Assembly: GCA_946539765.1 (NCBI GenBank)
Contig: CAMNHO010000029.1
Coordinates: forward strand, 1 to 16,219
DNA length: 16,219 nt
Origin: UBA4312 sp002394635
GTDB taxonomy: Bacteria > Bacillota_I > Bacilli_A > Erysipelotrichales > Erysipelotrichaceae
Reading direction: 5' to 3'
The translations under genes were made by a program, and so were the position numbers. Within the stretch, counting starts at the first letter, position 1. Every line of letters starts with the position of its first letter. Positions 1 through 7,467 of the stretch are shown here, piece by piece. The notes beneath the pieces are model-generated. The model saw only the letters and a list, made by a program, of their open reading frames with translations. It had not been told where the DNA came from and made no database searches.

Positions 1-1956
1 GCCGTCAACCAGTTGATCGGATCCACTGCTTAACTGGTTTGCAGCTGTTTGAAGCTGTGTGATCATCGTCTTGTAATCCACATCTCCGATCTTGACATCC
101 TGGATCAATGTCGACATTTGATCCAATGTATCCATGGCCGTTGTAATATCTTGATCAAGATCATTCAATGATCCGCTGGCTTTGGATAAAGAAGTCTGCA
201 TGGAATACAACTGCTTGGATAGTCCCTGAACTGTTTCCTGCAGAGATTCTGCCGATTTATCCAGACCGGACGGATCCAGTGATTTTAAACTTTCCAGTCC
301 TTCCACTCTGATAGGATCGATGACCTGTAGCGGTTCTTGACCTAATTGCTGTTTTGCGGCTTTGATGGCTTCTTGCGCCTGTTCATTATCGCCGACAGCC
401 GTTAAAGCAACATCTAACTGGCTGTTGGCTATCGCATACGCATTTTCAATATTGCTCTGTGCCGTTGCAATCTGTCCATTGATCGCAGCGATCTTATTAT
501 TGATTTCATCCACCTTAGACTGGATCGTCTGATTATCATTTTTGACAATTTCATTATCCGAATCGACTGTTGTTTGTAAGGCTGTGACATCCGTAACGAT
601 AGCAGTGATCTGATTAGATAAAGTGGTATCTTTTGCTAATGCATTCACCTGGTCCTTTGCAGTCTGTAAAGACGTGTTTAATCCTTCCAATGTCTGTCCA
701 TCTGCTTTCAACATCGACTGTAAAGTGGTCAATGTCTGTTTTGACTGATTGATCTGGTCGCTCAGTGTATCCAAAGACGCGGGATCGATCTGGTCGGTTG
801 CTTGTTTTAGGCCATGCAGTCCTTGCTGCAGCTGTTTAGCCCCTTGTTCTAGGCTCTGCGGAGAACTAGATACCGCATAGGAAACCTGCGCAACCCCATC
901 ATGGATCTTATAAAGTTGTTTATTTCCTTGATCGAGCAAAGAAACACCATTCGTGTATTTCTGTACACCATCGTTTAGATTTGTTGCCCCTTGGTTCAGC
1001 TTGACCAATGAATCCGATAAAACGTTCACTTGTCCGCTGGCATTTGTTAAAGGTGCAGCCTTCTGTTTTAACTGACTGGTTCCATCGTATAACTGCCTGG
1101 AACCATCCTCCAATAAATCCGCCGCATTGACAATCTGTGAGACGCTTCCGCTTAAGTCTCCCATCGACTGGATCTGCGTCAGTTCACTTAAATCAAAATC
1201 CGAGCTCAGACCGATCATCAGATTATCTACATCAAAATGATCAACATCTGCTTCGATCGTACAAGTATCACTGATTCCTATACTTTCCACCACCGAATGC
1301 AATCCAGCACTATTCAATGTTTCCTCCAGTCCCGGTACCGCAACGATCGTGACAATCTGATTGTTTCCATCACTGATGACCTTTCCTGAAGAACAGCTGA
1401 CATTAGTATAATTATCTGTATCCAGATTCAGAATGCCTCCAGCTAAATACGCCGGATGTACAATGGTTCCGGAAGCTGTTTGTTCTGAAATCATATTTTG
1501 ATACTTTACGGTGATTGTTGCATGACCGCTCTTTCCTTGCATTTCGTCCAAGGACATTTCTTTTCCATCCATCGCATAGCTAATCTGTATTCTGACTGGC
1601 AGCTGCTGATTTGAAGTACCTTGGTAATATACATCATTCCCCTTTACATTCCATGTATATGTATCGTCATGTATTTTCGGCTTCTCATCAGTCTTTACAT
1701 TTTTTACATCTTTCAGAGCTAATTGTTCCGATATACCGTGAATACCATCTTCATCATGGATCCAGCTGGATACAATGGTATTATTGACACTTCCATCCGC
1801 ATTGAGAACCGTATACACCGTTTCTGTTTTTTCGGTCGGATTGACATCGTCCTCTTTTTCCTGAGCAAATACAGACACGCTGGTCGCGCTCATTGCCAGC
1901 ATAGCACTCAATATACTGTTGCCGATTACACGGACAATTTCCTGATTATTCTTCAT
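1..1956 (-). CDS. Secreted xxxLxxG heptad-repeat protein, partner of the MMPL exporter (3' end outside window)
   Basis: The reading frame is open from an ATG at 1956 down to base 1, giving 652 visible residues with no stop; the C-terminus is missing. Residues 1-31 form a signal peptide (hydrophobic stretch, then VSVFA before QE). Residues 35-270 look like beta-rich extracellular domains. From about residue 275 there are repeated Leu-x-x-Gly heptads (LLEDGSRQLYDG at 281-292, more to about 380 and again near 640-652). Between them lies a long Gln/Asn/Thr-rich predicted coiled coil. Proteins with such heptads, including the YhgE/Pip group, are often found beside MMPL transporters, and a membrane domain is expected past the edge. 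The gene overlaps the exporter by 11 bp, and its strong site (AAAGGAG) lies in the exporter's last codons, which suggests translational coupling. The biochemical role is unknown; a periplasm-like or wall-spanning adaptor for the exporter is an inference. Confidence 0.8.
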   Translation of the reverse strand, partial: MKNNQEIVRVIGNSILSAMLAMSATSVSVFAQEKEDDVNPTEKTETVYTVLNADGSVNNTIVSSWIHDEDGIHGISEQLALKDVKNVKTDEKPKIHDDTYTWNVKGNDVYYQGTSNQQLPVRIQISYAMDGKEMSLDEMQGKSGHATITVKYQNMISEQTASGTIVHPAYLAGGILNLDTDNYTNVSCSSGKVISDGNNQIVTIVAVPGLEETLNSAGLHSVVESIGISDTCTIEADVDHFDVDNLMIGLSSDFDLSELTQIQSMGDLSGSVSQIVNAADLLEDGSRQLYDGTSQLKQKAAPLTNASGQVNVLSDSLVKLNQGATNLNDGVQKYTNGVSLLDQGNKQLYKIHDGVAQVSYAVSSSPQSLEQGAKQLQQGLHGLKQATDQIDPASLDTLSDQINQSKQTLTTLQSMLKADGQTLEGLNTSLQTAKDQVNALAKDTTLSNQITAIVTDVTALQTTVDSDNEIVKNDNQTIQSKVDEINNKIAAINGQIATAQSNIENAYAIANSQLDVALTAVGDNEQAQEAIKAAKQQLGQEPLQVIDPIRVEGLESLKSLDPSGLDKSAESLQETVQGLSKQLYSMQTSLSKASGSLNDLDQDITTAMDTLDQMSTLIQDVKIGDVDYKTMITQLQTAANQLSSGSDQLVDG

Positions 1957-4033
1957 TTATAACACTCCTTTTTTCTTCTGGCCAATTTTTTGTCGTTCTC
2001 TCTATGATTTCCTGAAAGCTTATCAATAAAGCCGGCAAGACAAATAATATACATATCACTGAAATCAATGCTCCTCGTGCCAGTAAAAAGCACATGCTCT
2101 TCAATAGGTCCATTCTGGCTAATACTGCCACACCCATACAAGCAGCAAAGAAAGAACCACCGCTCGTCATGATAGATGTGCTGGAATGTTTGATTGCCGA
2201 ACCAATCGCATGTTTTTTATTCTTGCCTGCTTCTAGTTCTTCTTTAAAACGACTGGTCATCAAAATGGCATAATCGACCGTTGCGCCTAATTGTATCGTT
2301 CCAATGACTATACCGGCAATAAACGGCAATGTCGTATGTGTGAAGAACGGGATTCCCATATTGATACAAATCGCAAACTCTATGGTTCCAACTAGAATAG
2401 CCGGCAAAGAAAGCGATTTAAATGTCATCGCAATAATCACAAAGATCAAGATGACCGAAACGATATTGACCATTTTGAAATCTATATCAGTAACTTTGAT
2501 CAGATCACGGGTAAGGGAACCTTCCCCGCCGATTACAGCTGTCTTATCATATTTTGACAACAAAGTATCCAGTTTATCCAGCTGCTCATTTTCCTGATCG
2601 GATGCTGATGCATAATCACTGTTCACAACAATCAGTTTCCGATTTCCGTTATGTACAAGATCAGCAATCACATCCGGTTCAAATTCCATAGCTACATTAG
2701 GTCCTATAACTTTTTCATAGGCTAAGACATTATTGATCCCATCCATTTTTTCTATTTGATCACAGATTGAACTGACATCCTTGTTCGACAACTTATCATC
2801 AACCAGGATAAAATGTGTTGTCGTCATATTAAACTTTTCTTTCAATTCTTTCGTTCCGATGACACTCTGAAAATCATCCGGTAAACCAGCTATCAAATCA
2901 TAATATTTTTCTGTATGTCCCTGTGCATAAGCCATGGGAATAAACAAAAGAACAAAAACGATCAATATCACTTTGGTGTGATCGATGATCCATGCTGGAA
3001 TCTTCACCATTGGTCGGATCAAGATCGTATGCTTATGTCTTTCAATGGCATCATCAAAAATCATCAAAAGACTTGGTAAGATCAATATAGTTGATACAAC
3101 GCCGAGAATAACCCCTTTGGCCATGACAATACCAATATCCCGGCCTAATGTCAGACGCATGATGCATAAAGCCGCAAACCCTGCAATCGTTGTAATCGAA
3201 GAACTCGATATAGACAAAAAAGTAGCTTTGATTGCTTTAGCCATTGCTTCTTCTTTAGTTGCATTCTTTCCTTTTTCCTCCTGATAACGATGCAGAAGGA
3301 AGATAGAGTAGTCCATCGTAACCGCTAGTTGCAAAACCAACGTTAAAGCTTTGGTGATATAAGAAATTTCACCCAAAAAATAGTTGGTCCCAAAATTATA
3401 AATAATTGGAAAGGCAATGCCTGCCATAAATACGAACGGTGCTACATTGGACTCCAGCCCCAGCCATAAAACCACCAGTACAAGCGCAATCGCTATAGCA
3501 CTGTAAAGTATGATCTCTCTGTCAACCATTTCCTTTGTATCTTCAGCAATCGCTGACATACCACCTAAGAAGCAGTCTTTAGACGCTGTCTTTTTGATTT
3601 CCGAAATCGCATTCAACGTTCTTTGTGAGGCTGTACCCTCTTCAAAGGTAATGATCATCATCGTACTGTCTTTTGCATACAAAGCTTTTTGTAGTTCATC
3701 CGGTATCATTTCCCGAGGAACGGTAATATCCAGTACATCATCACGCCAGTATACCTTGGCTACGCCGTCTATCTTTTCGATTTCCTGTTTCATCTTTACG
3801 ACATCTTTATCTTCCATATGGTTAACCACCAGCATATCGACACTTGCAAGATTAAAATCGTCTTCCAGTATCTTCTGTGCTTTCATTGATTCCACATCTT
3901 GAGGCAGATACGATAAAATATCATAGTTTACTCGAGTGCCTATATAACCGAATACACTGGGAATCAACAAGATGACCGCAACGATCAATATTTTGTTTCT
4001 GAATTTTACTATCCATTCGGATAATCGGTTCAT
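1946..4033 (-). CDS. MMPL/RND-superfamily membrane exporter
   Basis: This 695-residue protein has the two-fold architecture of MMPL transporters. It starts with one membrane helix (about 14-31), then an extracytoplasmic domain (about 35-170), a block of five helices (about 174-327), a helix near 353-370, a second extracytoplasmic domain (about 375-515) and a last block of five helices (about 520-675). Each block carries the Asp-Tyr pair typical of the proton-relay helix in MMPL proteins: D241-Y242 in TMDYSIFLLHR and D587-Y588 in TVDYAILMTSR. The family uses the proton gradient to export lipids, surfactants or drugs; the substrate cannot be read from sequence. The start ATG follows GAAGGA. It is the first gene of an operon with the heptad-repeat protein and is divergent from a TetR regulator, so control by that regulator is likely. 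Confidence 0.92.
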   Translation of the reverse strand: MNRLSEWIVKFRNKILIVAVILLIPSVFGYIGTRVNYDILSYLPQDVESMKAQKILEDDFNLASVDMLVVNHMEDKDVVKMKQEIEKIDGVAKVYWRDDVLDITVPREMIPDELQKALYAKDSTMMIITFEEGTASQRTLNAISEIKKTASKDCFLGGMSAIAEDTKEMVDREIILYSAIAIALVLVVLWLGLESNVAPFVFMAGIAFPIIYNFGTNYFLGEISYITKALTLVLQLAVTMDYSIFLLHRYQEEKGKNATKEEAMAKAIKATFLSISSSSITTIAGFAALCIMRLTLGRDIGIVMAKGVILGVVSTILILPSLLMIFDDAIERHKHTILIRPMVKIPAWIIDHTKVILIVFVLLFIPMAYAQGHTEKYYDLIAGLPDDFQSVIGTKELKEKFNMTTTHFILVDDKLSNKDVSSICDQIEKMDGINNVLAYEKVIGPNVAMEFEPDVIADLVHNGNRKLIVVNSDYASASDQENEQLDKLDTLLSKYDKTAVIGGEGSLTRDLIKVTDIDFKMVNIVSVILIFVIIAMTFKSLSLPAILVGTIEFAICINMGIPFFTHTTLPFIAGIVIGTIQLGATVDYAILMTSRFKEELEAGKNKKHAIGSAIKHSSTSIMTSGGSFFAACMGVAVLARMDLLKSMCFLLARGALISVICILFVLPALLISFQEIIERTTKNWPEEKRSVINEE

Positions 4034-4062
4034 ATATATCCTTCTTCCTTTTTACAAAGGAA

Positions 4063-4091
4063 ATAATAGGAGCAAAATGACCAATGGTCAA
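4063..4091 (-). promoter_or_regulatory. Promoter of the MMPL operon
   Basis: On the minus strand there is TTGACC (4086-4091), a 17-base spacer and TATTAT (4063-4068), a good sigma-A-type promoter. It lies about 30 bases upstream of the MMPL start codon. The palindrome at 4078-4090 covers most of the -35 box and the adjacent spacer, so bound repressor would exclude RNA polymerase. Confidence 0.75.
4078..4090. promoter_or_regulatory. TetR operator copy 1 (TGACCAATGGTCA)
   Basis: This is a 13-bp palindrome, six paired bases on each side of a single central base. The same sequence type recurs at 4165-4177 in the facing promoter. Position over the -35 box of the exporter promoter and the two-copy arrangement make it the best candidate site for the adjacent TetR protein. 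Binding itself is inferred. Confidence 0.7.
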
Positions 4092-4105
4092 TTTACATAT
4101 TGGTT

Positions 4106-4130
4106 AATATGACTGAATTTTAGTCATATT
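4106..4130. promoter_or_regulatory. Third inverted repeat in the divergent region
   Basis: A perfect 9-bp inverted repeat, AATATGACT and AGTCATATT, is separated by 7 bases. It contains the same TGAC/GTCA half-sites as the two operators but with wider spacing (9 instead of 5 bases between them). It lies between the two operator copies, outside both core promoters. It may be an auxiliary site for the TetR protein or a site for another regulator. Confidence 0.5.
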
Positions 4131-4154
4131 TTTCTTTTTGTCTAAAATGTGAAT

Positions 4155-4183
4155 TTGATAAGAATGACCATTAGTCATATAAT
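4155..4183 (+). promoter_or_regulatory. Promoter of tetR, predicting a leaderless mRNA
   Basis: TTGATA (4155-4160), a 17-base spacer and a consensus TATAAT (4178-4183) form a strong promoter. The usual start site, 7 bases past the -10 box, is base 4190, which is the A of the tetR start codon. No Shine-Dalgarno sequence is visible. The spacer is filled exactly by the second operator copy, which implies autorepression. Confidence 0.75.
4165..4177. promoter_or_regulatory. TetR operator copy 2 (TGACCATTAGTCA)
   Basis: This is a near-perfect palindrome with one mismatched pair, related to the copy at 4078-4090 (shared pattern TGACCA-N-TRGTCA). It occupies the whole spacer between the -35 and -10 boxes of the tetR promoter. 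Confidence 0.7.
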
Positions 4184-4189
4184 TTAGAC

Positions 4190-4828
4190 ATGAAAAAAAA
4201 GATATCTGAAAAAAAGAAGGAGAAAAGACAAAACTTATTGGAGGCCGCATCCTTATTATTCTCCCAAAAAGATATCCATTCTGTGACAATCTCAGACATT
4301 GCCCAAAAAGCAAATGTTGCTAAAGGAACATTTTATCTCTATTTTAAAGATAAATATGAGATCCAAGATGTATTGATCATGCAAGCGTGTAACCGTTTAT
4401 TAAATCATGCCCGGCAAAAACTGAATCAGAACGATATCCAAAATTTTGAAGATGCAGTCATCTTTATCATTGATTCCATATTAAACGATTTAGAATCCGA
4501 TCATATTCTAATGAAATTCATTGAAAAAAATCTGTCTTTTAGCTTGTTTTCAAGCCAGATGCAAAATACGCTTGACGATGTATCTTTACATCTCAAGGAT
4601 GAGTTTAAACAAAGAGCTCTTCAAAACGGCTATGATATACCGGATCCCGATGTGGTTTTATACATGATCGTGGATATGACCGGAAGTACATGTTATAACA
4701 GTATTCTTTTTAACCAGCCTGTGCCTATTGAAGAATTTAAGCCATATTTATTTCAGGCAATTCGTTCCATTTTACGATCCTATAAAAAAAAGGAGGCAGA
4801 ATTATCTTCACTTCCCGAAGGAAGATAA
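4190..4828 (+). CDS. TetR/AcrR-family transcriptional repressor
   Basis: The protein has 212 residues, a usual TetR length. A very basic start (1-13) precedes the DNA-binding domain (about 14-60) with the family pattern: LLEAASLLFSQKDIHSVTIS, then DIAQKANVAKGTFYLYF and KDKYEI. Residues 61-205 form the helical ligand-binding and dimer domain, which gives no clue to the ligand. The ATG at 4190 is the only sensible start because the DNA-binding domain begins a few residues later, yet no ribosome binding site precedes it. It is divergent from the MMPL operon, and paired palindromes cover both promoters, so it probably represses itself and the exporter until a substrate-like ligand binds. The last codons form one arm of the terminator at 4784-4846. 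Confidence 0.93.
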   Translation: MKKKISEKKKEKRQNLLEAASLLFSQKDIHSVTISDIAQKANVAKGTFYLYFKDKYEIQDVLIMQACNRLLNHARQKLNQNDIQNFEDAVIFIIDSILNDLESDHILMKFIEKNLSFSLFSSQMQNTLDDVSLHLKDEFKQRALQNGYDIPDPDVVLYMIVDMTGSTCYNSILFNQPVPIEEFKPYLFQAIRSILRSYKKKEAELSSLPEGR

Positions 4829-4846
4829 AGATTCTACCTCTTTTTT
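4784..4846. terminator. Bidirectional terminator between convergent tetR and the wall-binding hydrolase gene
   Basis: An imperfect long hairpin runs from GAGGCAGAAT (4793-4802) to ATTCTACCTC (4831-4840), with an inner perfect stem TTATCTTC/GAAGATAA. It is flanked by T6 on the plus side (4841-4846) and A8 on the other side (4784-4791), so it can end transcription in both directions. It overlaps the last codons of tetR, and its T-run overlaps the stop codon of the gene at 4845. Confidence 0.85.
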
Positions 4847-6164
4847 ATTGTTCGCTATTGATGGCTTCAGCTTCCGCGGCCTCCATTTCTGATTTCTCTA
4901 CTTTAGAATCCATCTGTCCATCCTTCTTTGAATCTCCATGCAGATTCAGTAATTTCATATGCCAATTGTATGTGTAATAAGACAAATCGCCCATAATCTG
5001 ATTGACTGCCTGGCTGGTTGAATATCCATGCGTGAAAATAACCAGAATGTATTCCCCGTTTTCTGAATAAACAATACCACCATCGTGATAATAATCATCC
5101 GCAAAACCGGTCTTATGTGGAAAATAGGTTCCACTAGGTATACCAATACTAATCTGAACATCCCGGCAGGCATTGAAAAGATCCAGCATTCTTTGGGTGT
5201 ATTCCGGTCCTACAATATTTCCCTTGTATAACTGTTCAAAATAAATACCAATATCCGATGGACGCGATGTGTTTGTTTTTCCGTCTCCAAAATAATGCAG
5301 CCCCGGTTTCAAACCATGGTGTACCTCGGTATGTTCCATCCCCAGGCTCTTACACATTTCTGTGACATAGGCAGTTCCTCTTGTACCGATCTTATCACCT
5401 ATTTTTTGCATTAATGTGTTATAGCACGTATTGTCACTGATCGTTATCATATTGTAGATATACCACCAGTTATCATCTTCATTCAGTTCCCCCGCTTCGA
5501 TTTTCTGATAAACAGCACCTAGAGCCGGGGCTTTAACCATACAACCAGGATAGAAATTATGGTCATTGATCGATACAGTTGTCGATGTAGACAGATCCTT
5601 ATAATAGAAACCAACATCGATGCCATATTCATCGATAATCTTTTGAATACCTTTTTTCAGTTCGGATGTATCGATGACCAAGGCCCCTTTTTCATCAAAC
5701 TTACGAGAAACACCATCGATTTTCTTCGTACCGACAAACATTTTACCTTCTTTATCAAAGTAAGAAATCTGGCTGTTTCCGTCCCGTTCCACACGAGCAA
5801 AATCATTTTTGACCATGTATCCGTTCTTATCGAAACAATACAGATCACCATCGATTTCCTGCAAACCTTTGACCATTTTTCCCTCTTTATCAAAATACAT
5901 TATTCCATCTTTGGTTTCCACGAGCCCTCTTTGCATATAACCGCTCTTCTCATCAAAGTAATATGTATTCTTTTTTATCTTCTTTAATCCGTAAACCTTT
6001 TGTCCCGACTTATCTTTATATATAACTTTATTCTTGAAAAGGTCTAAGTAGACGAACCCGGTCTTATCAGATTGGCTCTTAACATATAATCCCCAAATAC
6101 TTATAAACAAAAGTACGACACACAGTACAAGCAGGATCACCCGCCGAAGTCCTCTTTTATTCAT
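4845..6164 (-). CDS. Membrane-anchored wall-binding-repeat protein with a beta-lactamase-fold domain (Ser nucleophile replaced by Cys)
   Basis: The protein has 439 residues from the ATG at 6164. An upstream in-frame GTG at 6173 directly abuts the AAAGGGAG site and is too close to use, whereas the ATG is 8-9 bases away. Residues 8-27 are a signal anchor. Residues about 40-165 hold roughly five 20-residue wall-binding repeats (YYFDEKSGYM, MYFDKEGKM, YCFDKNGYM, SYFDKEGKM, RKFDEKGAL). Residues about 170-405 match the class A beta-lactamase-like serine hydrolase fold, with SDN at 243-245 and KTG at 351-353. The expected SxxK motif reads C208-M-V-K211, so the nucleophile is Cys (TGT, 5541-5543). 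The tail after 405 is charged and rich in Glu and Ala. It probably sits outside the membrane and binds or processes wall material; whether it is catalytic is uncertain. Confidence 0.85.
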   Translation of the reverse strand: MNKRGLRRVILLVLCVVLLFISIWGLYVKSQSDKTGFVYLDLFKNKVIYKDKSGQKVYGLKKIKKNTYYFDEKSGYMQRGLVETKDGIMYFDKEGKMVKGLQEIDGDLYCFDKNGYMVKNDFARVERDGNSQISYFDKEGKMFVGTKKIDGVSRKFDEKGALVIDTSELKKGIQKIIDEYGIDVGFYYKDLSTSTTVSINDHNFYPGCMVKAPALGAVYQKIEAGELNEDDNWWYIYNMITISDNTCYNTLMQKIGDKIGTRGTAYVTEMCKSLGMEHTEVHHGLKPGLHYFGDGKTNTSRPSDIGIYFEQLYKGNIVGPEYTQRMLDLFNACRDVQISIGIPSGTYFPHKTGFADDYYHDGGIVYSENGEYILVIFTHGYSTSQAVNQIMGDLSYYTYNWHMKLLNLHGDSKKDGQMDSKVEKSEMEAAEAEAINSEQ

Positions 6165-6206
6165 AACTGCCACTCCCTTTCCGGTCCGTTCAATTCGTCC
6201 GATAAA

Positions 6207-6235
6207 ATATTACAAAATAAATTATAAAAGTTCAA
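6207..6235 (-). promoter_or_regulatory. Promoter of the wall-binding hydrolase gene
   Basis: On the minus strand there is TTGAAC (6230-6235), a 17-base spacer and TAATAT (6207-6212). The predicted start lies about 35 bases upstream of the chosen ATG. It lies just after the terminator of the upstream lipoprotein gene, so the two genes are separate transcription units. Confidence 0.65.
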
Positions 6236-6257
6236 TCATTTTACACATATCTTTCAC

Positions 6258-6288
6258 ATAAAAAAACAAGCTTGGAAAAGCTTGTTAA
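6258..6288 (-). terminator. Terminator of the lipoprotein gene
   Basis: A perfect 9-bp stem, AACAAGCTT (6265-6273) and AAGCTTGTT (6278-6286), closes a 4-base loop. It is followed by a T-run on the minus strand. The upstream arm includes two bases of the stop codon of the lipoprotein gene. Confidence 0.9.
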
Positions 6289-7229
6289 TTCATCGTGTAA
6301 TGATCGAACCAGATAATGTAGTTTCCGTCCTCCTGTTTTTCGACACGTACACTGGCAGTAAATGTAGAGTCTTCTGGTGGAACAGCCCCTTTGACCGTAA
6401 TTGTTTTTCCATTGTATCGATATACAAGGATAGGTGAACCGTTCTCATCTGTTTCATTGATTGTATCCGGCGTAATCCCTGCAACCATTTCCGTTTTACC
6501 TTCATATTCGCTCAAATTCATCACTATTTTTCGCAAACTTGTATATTCTGATTGCTTGTCTGGTTCCTTTGGTAATAGGGCATCTTGATCGGAAACATCG
6601 ATCAATGGCGTATCATCAAAAAGATATTCAGGCGGTTCAAAATATGTCGCAGCATTATCATAATAAGAGGAGACCGGATTTTCATGAATTATCACCTTAA
6701 ATGTTTTTCGGGTCGTATTCCCATGAGCATCTTCCGCTACTGCCTGAGCTTCATATTCACCTGGAGTATCAAAACGTATTTCATAGGTCTGAAAAGATAC
6801 AATGACATCCGACAGATCAGACGCTTCAAAGTCCTCAGAAAAATCGTGGGTATCGGCATTTTGATTTAAATCGATTACTTTTGCGTACCGTGTAAATAAA
6901 GGCCCGGTCGTATCCTCGATTTCGACATCCAGTGCTTCTTCATAGGATTCCCCATTCACCTGAAAGGTAACCGGTACCAAATACTCCCCAATCTGCGGAT
7001 AATTTCCGTCTTCTTCCATATCTATCGTCGAAGTATCCAGCTTGATCGACTGAATAATGGATGTATCCTCTGTATCCAGAATATACTTCTTATTCAGATC
7101 CATTCTTTCCCCATATTCCAAAACAATCTTGTCATTCCGTAAGGACGGCACCTCAGTTTCCTGAGCTTGACAGCCAAACAAACAAAACATTGAGGCTGTC
7201 ATGATCACTTTAACGCCTTTGTTCATCAT
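6285..7229 (-). CDS. Lipoprotein with bacterial Ig-like domains
   Basis: The 314-residue protein begins with a lipoprotein signal sequence ending in LFGC, lipid-modified Cys at residue 20. Two beta-sandwich Ig-like segments follow, about residues 32-107 and 108-185. The second resembles the Ig-like domains common in Firmicute surface proteins (DTTGP start, then GEYEAQAVAEDAHGN and FKVIIHE end). Residues 185-230 are an acidic, proline-containing linker. Residues 230-314 form a C-terminal domain I do not recognise. Two adjacent ATGs (7229 and 7226) both suit the AAGGGA site; the protein is unchanged apart from one Met. It should be anchored on the outer face of the membrane. Its function is unknown, but with the next gene it suggests an envelope role. 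It has its own promoter and terminator. Confidence 0.85.
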   Translation of the reverse strand: MMNKGVKVIMTASMFCLFGCQAQETEVPSLRNDKIVLEYGERMDLNKKYILDTEDTSIIQSIKLDTSTIDMEEDGNYPQIGEYLVPVTFQVNGESYEEALDVEIEDTTGPLFTRYAKVIDLNQNADTHDFSEDFEASDLSDVIVSFQTYEIRFDTPGEYEAQAVAEDAHGNTTRKTFKVIIHENPVSSYYDNAATYFEPPEYLFDDTPLIDVSDQDALLPKEPDKQSEYTSLRKIVMNLSEYEGKTEMVAGITPDTINETDENGSPILVYRYNGKTITVKGAVPPEDSTFTASVRVEKQEDGNYIIWFDHYTMN

Positions 7230-7260
7230 CGTATCCCTTAAGTTAATCTTTCTTATCCAT

Positions 7261-7289
7261 ATTATATTCTATTGTTTTTTCACATTCAA
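7261..7289 (-). promoter_or_regulatory. Promoter of the lipoprotein gene
   Basis: On the minus strand there is TTGAAT (7284-7289), a 17-base spacer and a consensus TATAAT (7261-7266). It lies directly downstream of the tRNA terminator and about 30 bases before the start codon. Confidence 0.75.
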
Positions 7290-7300
7290 TTGCAGACAAA

Positions 7301-7329
7301 ATAAAAAAAGTCTTTTTTTCAAAGACTTC
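7301..7329 (-). terminator. Terminator after tRNA-Leu
   Basis: An 8-bp stem, AAGTCTTT (7308-7315) and AAAGACTT (7321-7328), closes a 5-base loop and is followed on the minus strand by a T-run. It is also the first terminator I find downstream of the ribonucleotide reductase operon. Confidence 0.85.
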
Positions 7330-7339
7330 TTCTGCATAA

Positions 7340-7423
7340 TGGTGCGGGTGACAGGACTCGAACCTGCATGCCATAGGCGCTAGATCCTAAGTCTAGTGCG
7401 TCTGCCAATTTCGCCACACCCGC
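7340..7423 (-). tRNA. trnL: tRNA-Leu (anticodon UAG)
   Basis: The minus strand folds as an 84-base tRNA with an encoded CCA. The acceptor arms GCGGGTG and CACCCGC pair over 7 bp. The anticodon stem TAGA/TCTA encloses the loop CTTAGGA, giving anticodon TAG. The variable arm is long, as expected for Leu (class II), and the T arm carries GGTTCGAGTCC. It decodes CUA and probably other CUN codons. It has its own promoter and terminator. Confidence 0.96.
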
Positions 7424-7433
7424 ATACTTGCAC

Positions 7434-7462
7434 ATCATACCTTAAATCTTCAAAAAATTCAA
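7434..7462 (-). promoter_or_regulatory. Promoter of tRNA-Leu
   Basis: On the minus strand there is TTGAAT (7457-7462), a 17-base spacer and TATGAT (7434-7439). The start site is predicted 3-5 bases before the mature tRNA 5' end. The promoter begins only 5 bases after the stop of the preceding small gene, with no terminator between them. Confidence 0.75.
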
Positions 7463-7467
7463 GCTGC

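Noticed and set aside
275..1140. DNA-level tandem repeat in the heptad-repeat protein gene
   Set aside because: The periodicity is at protein level only (Leu-x-x-Gly every seven residues). The underlying DNA is diverged, so it is not a recent repeat expansion.
1723..1962. Plus-strand open frame of 79 codons opposite the start of the heptad-repeat protein
   Set aside because: It lies antisense to a well-supported gene with a signal peptide and has no ribosome binding site. The same holds for other antisense frames inside the MMPL, nrdD, guaB, pulA and fumC genes.
4104..4313. Minus-strand frame of 69 codons across the tetR start region
   Set aside because: It is antisense to the conserved DNA-binding domain and covers the operators, and it has no protein-like composition.
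6165..6173. GTG at 6173 as the start of the wall-binding hydrolase
   Set aside because: It directly abuts the AAAGGGAG ribosome binding site, leaving no spacing, whereas the ATG at 6164 is at the usual distance.
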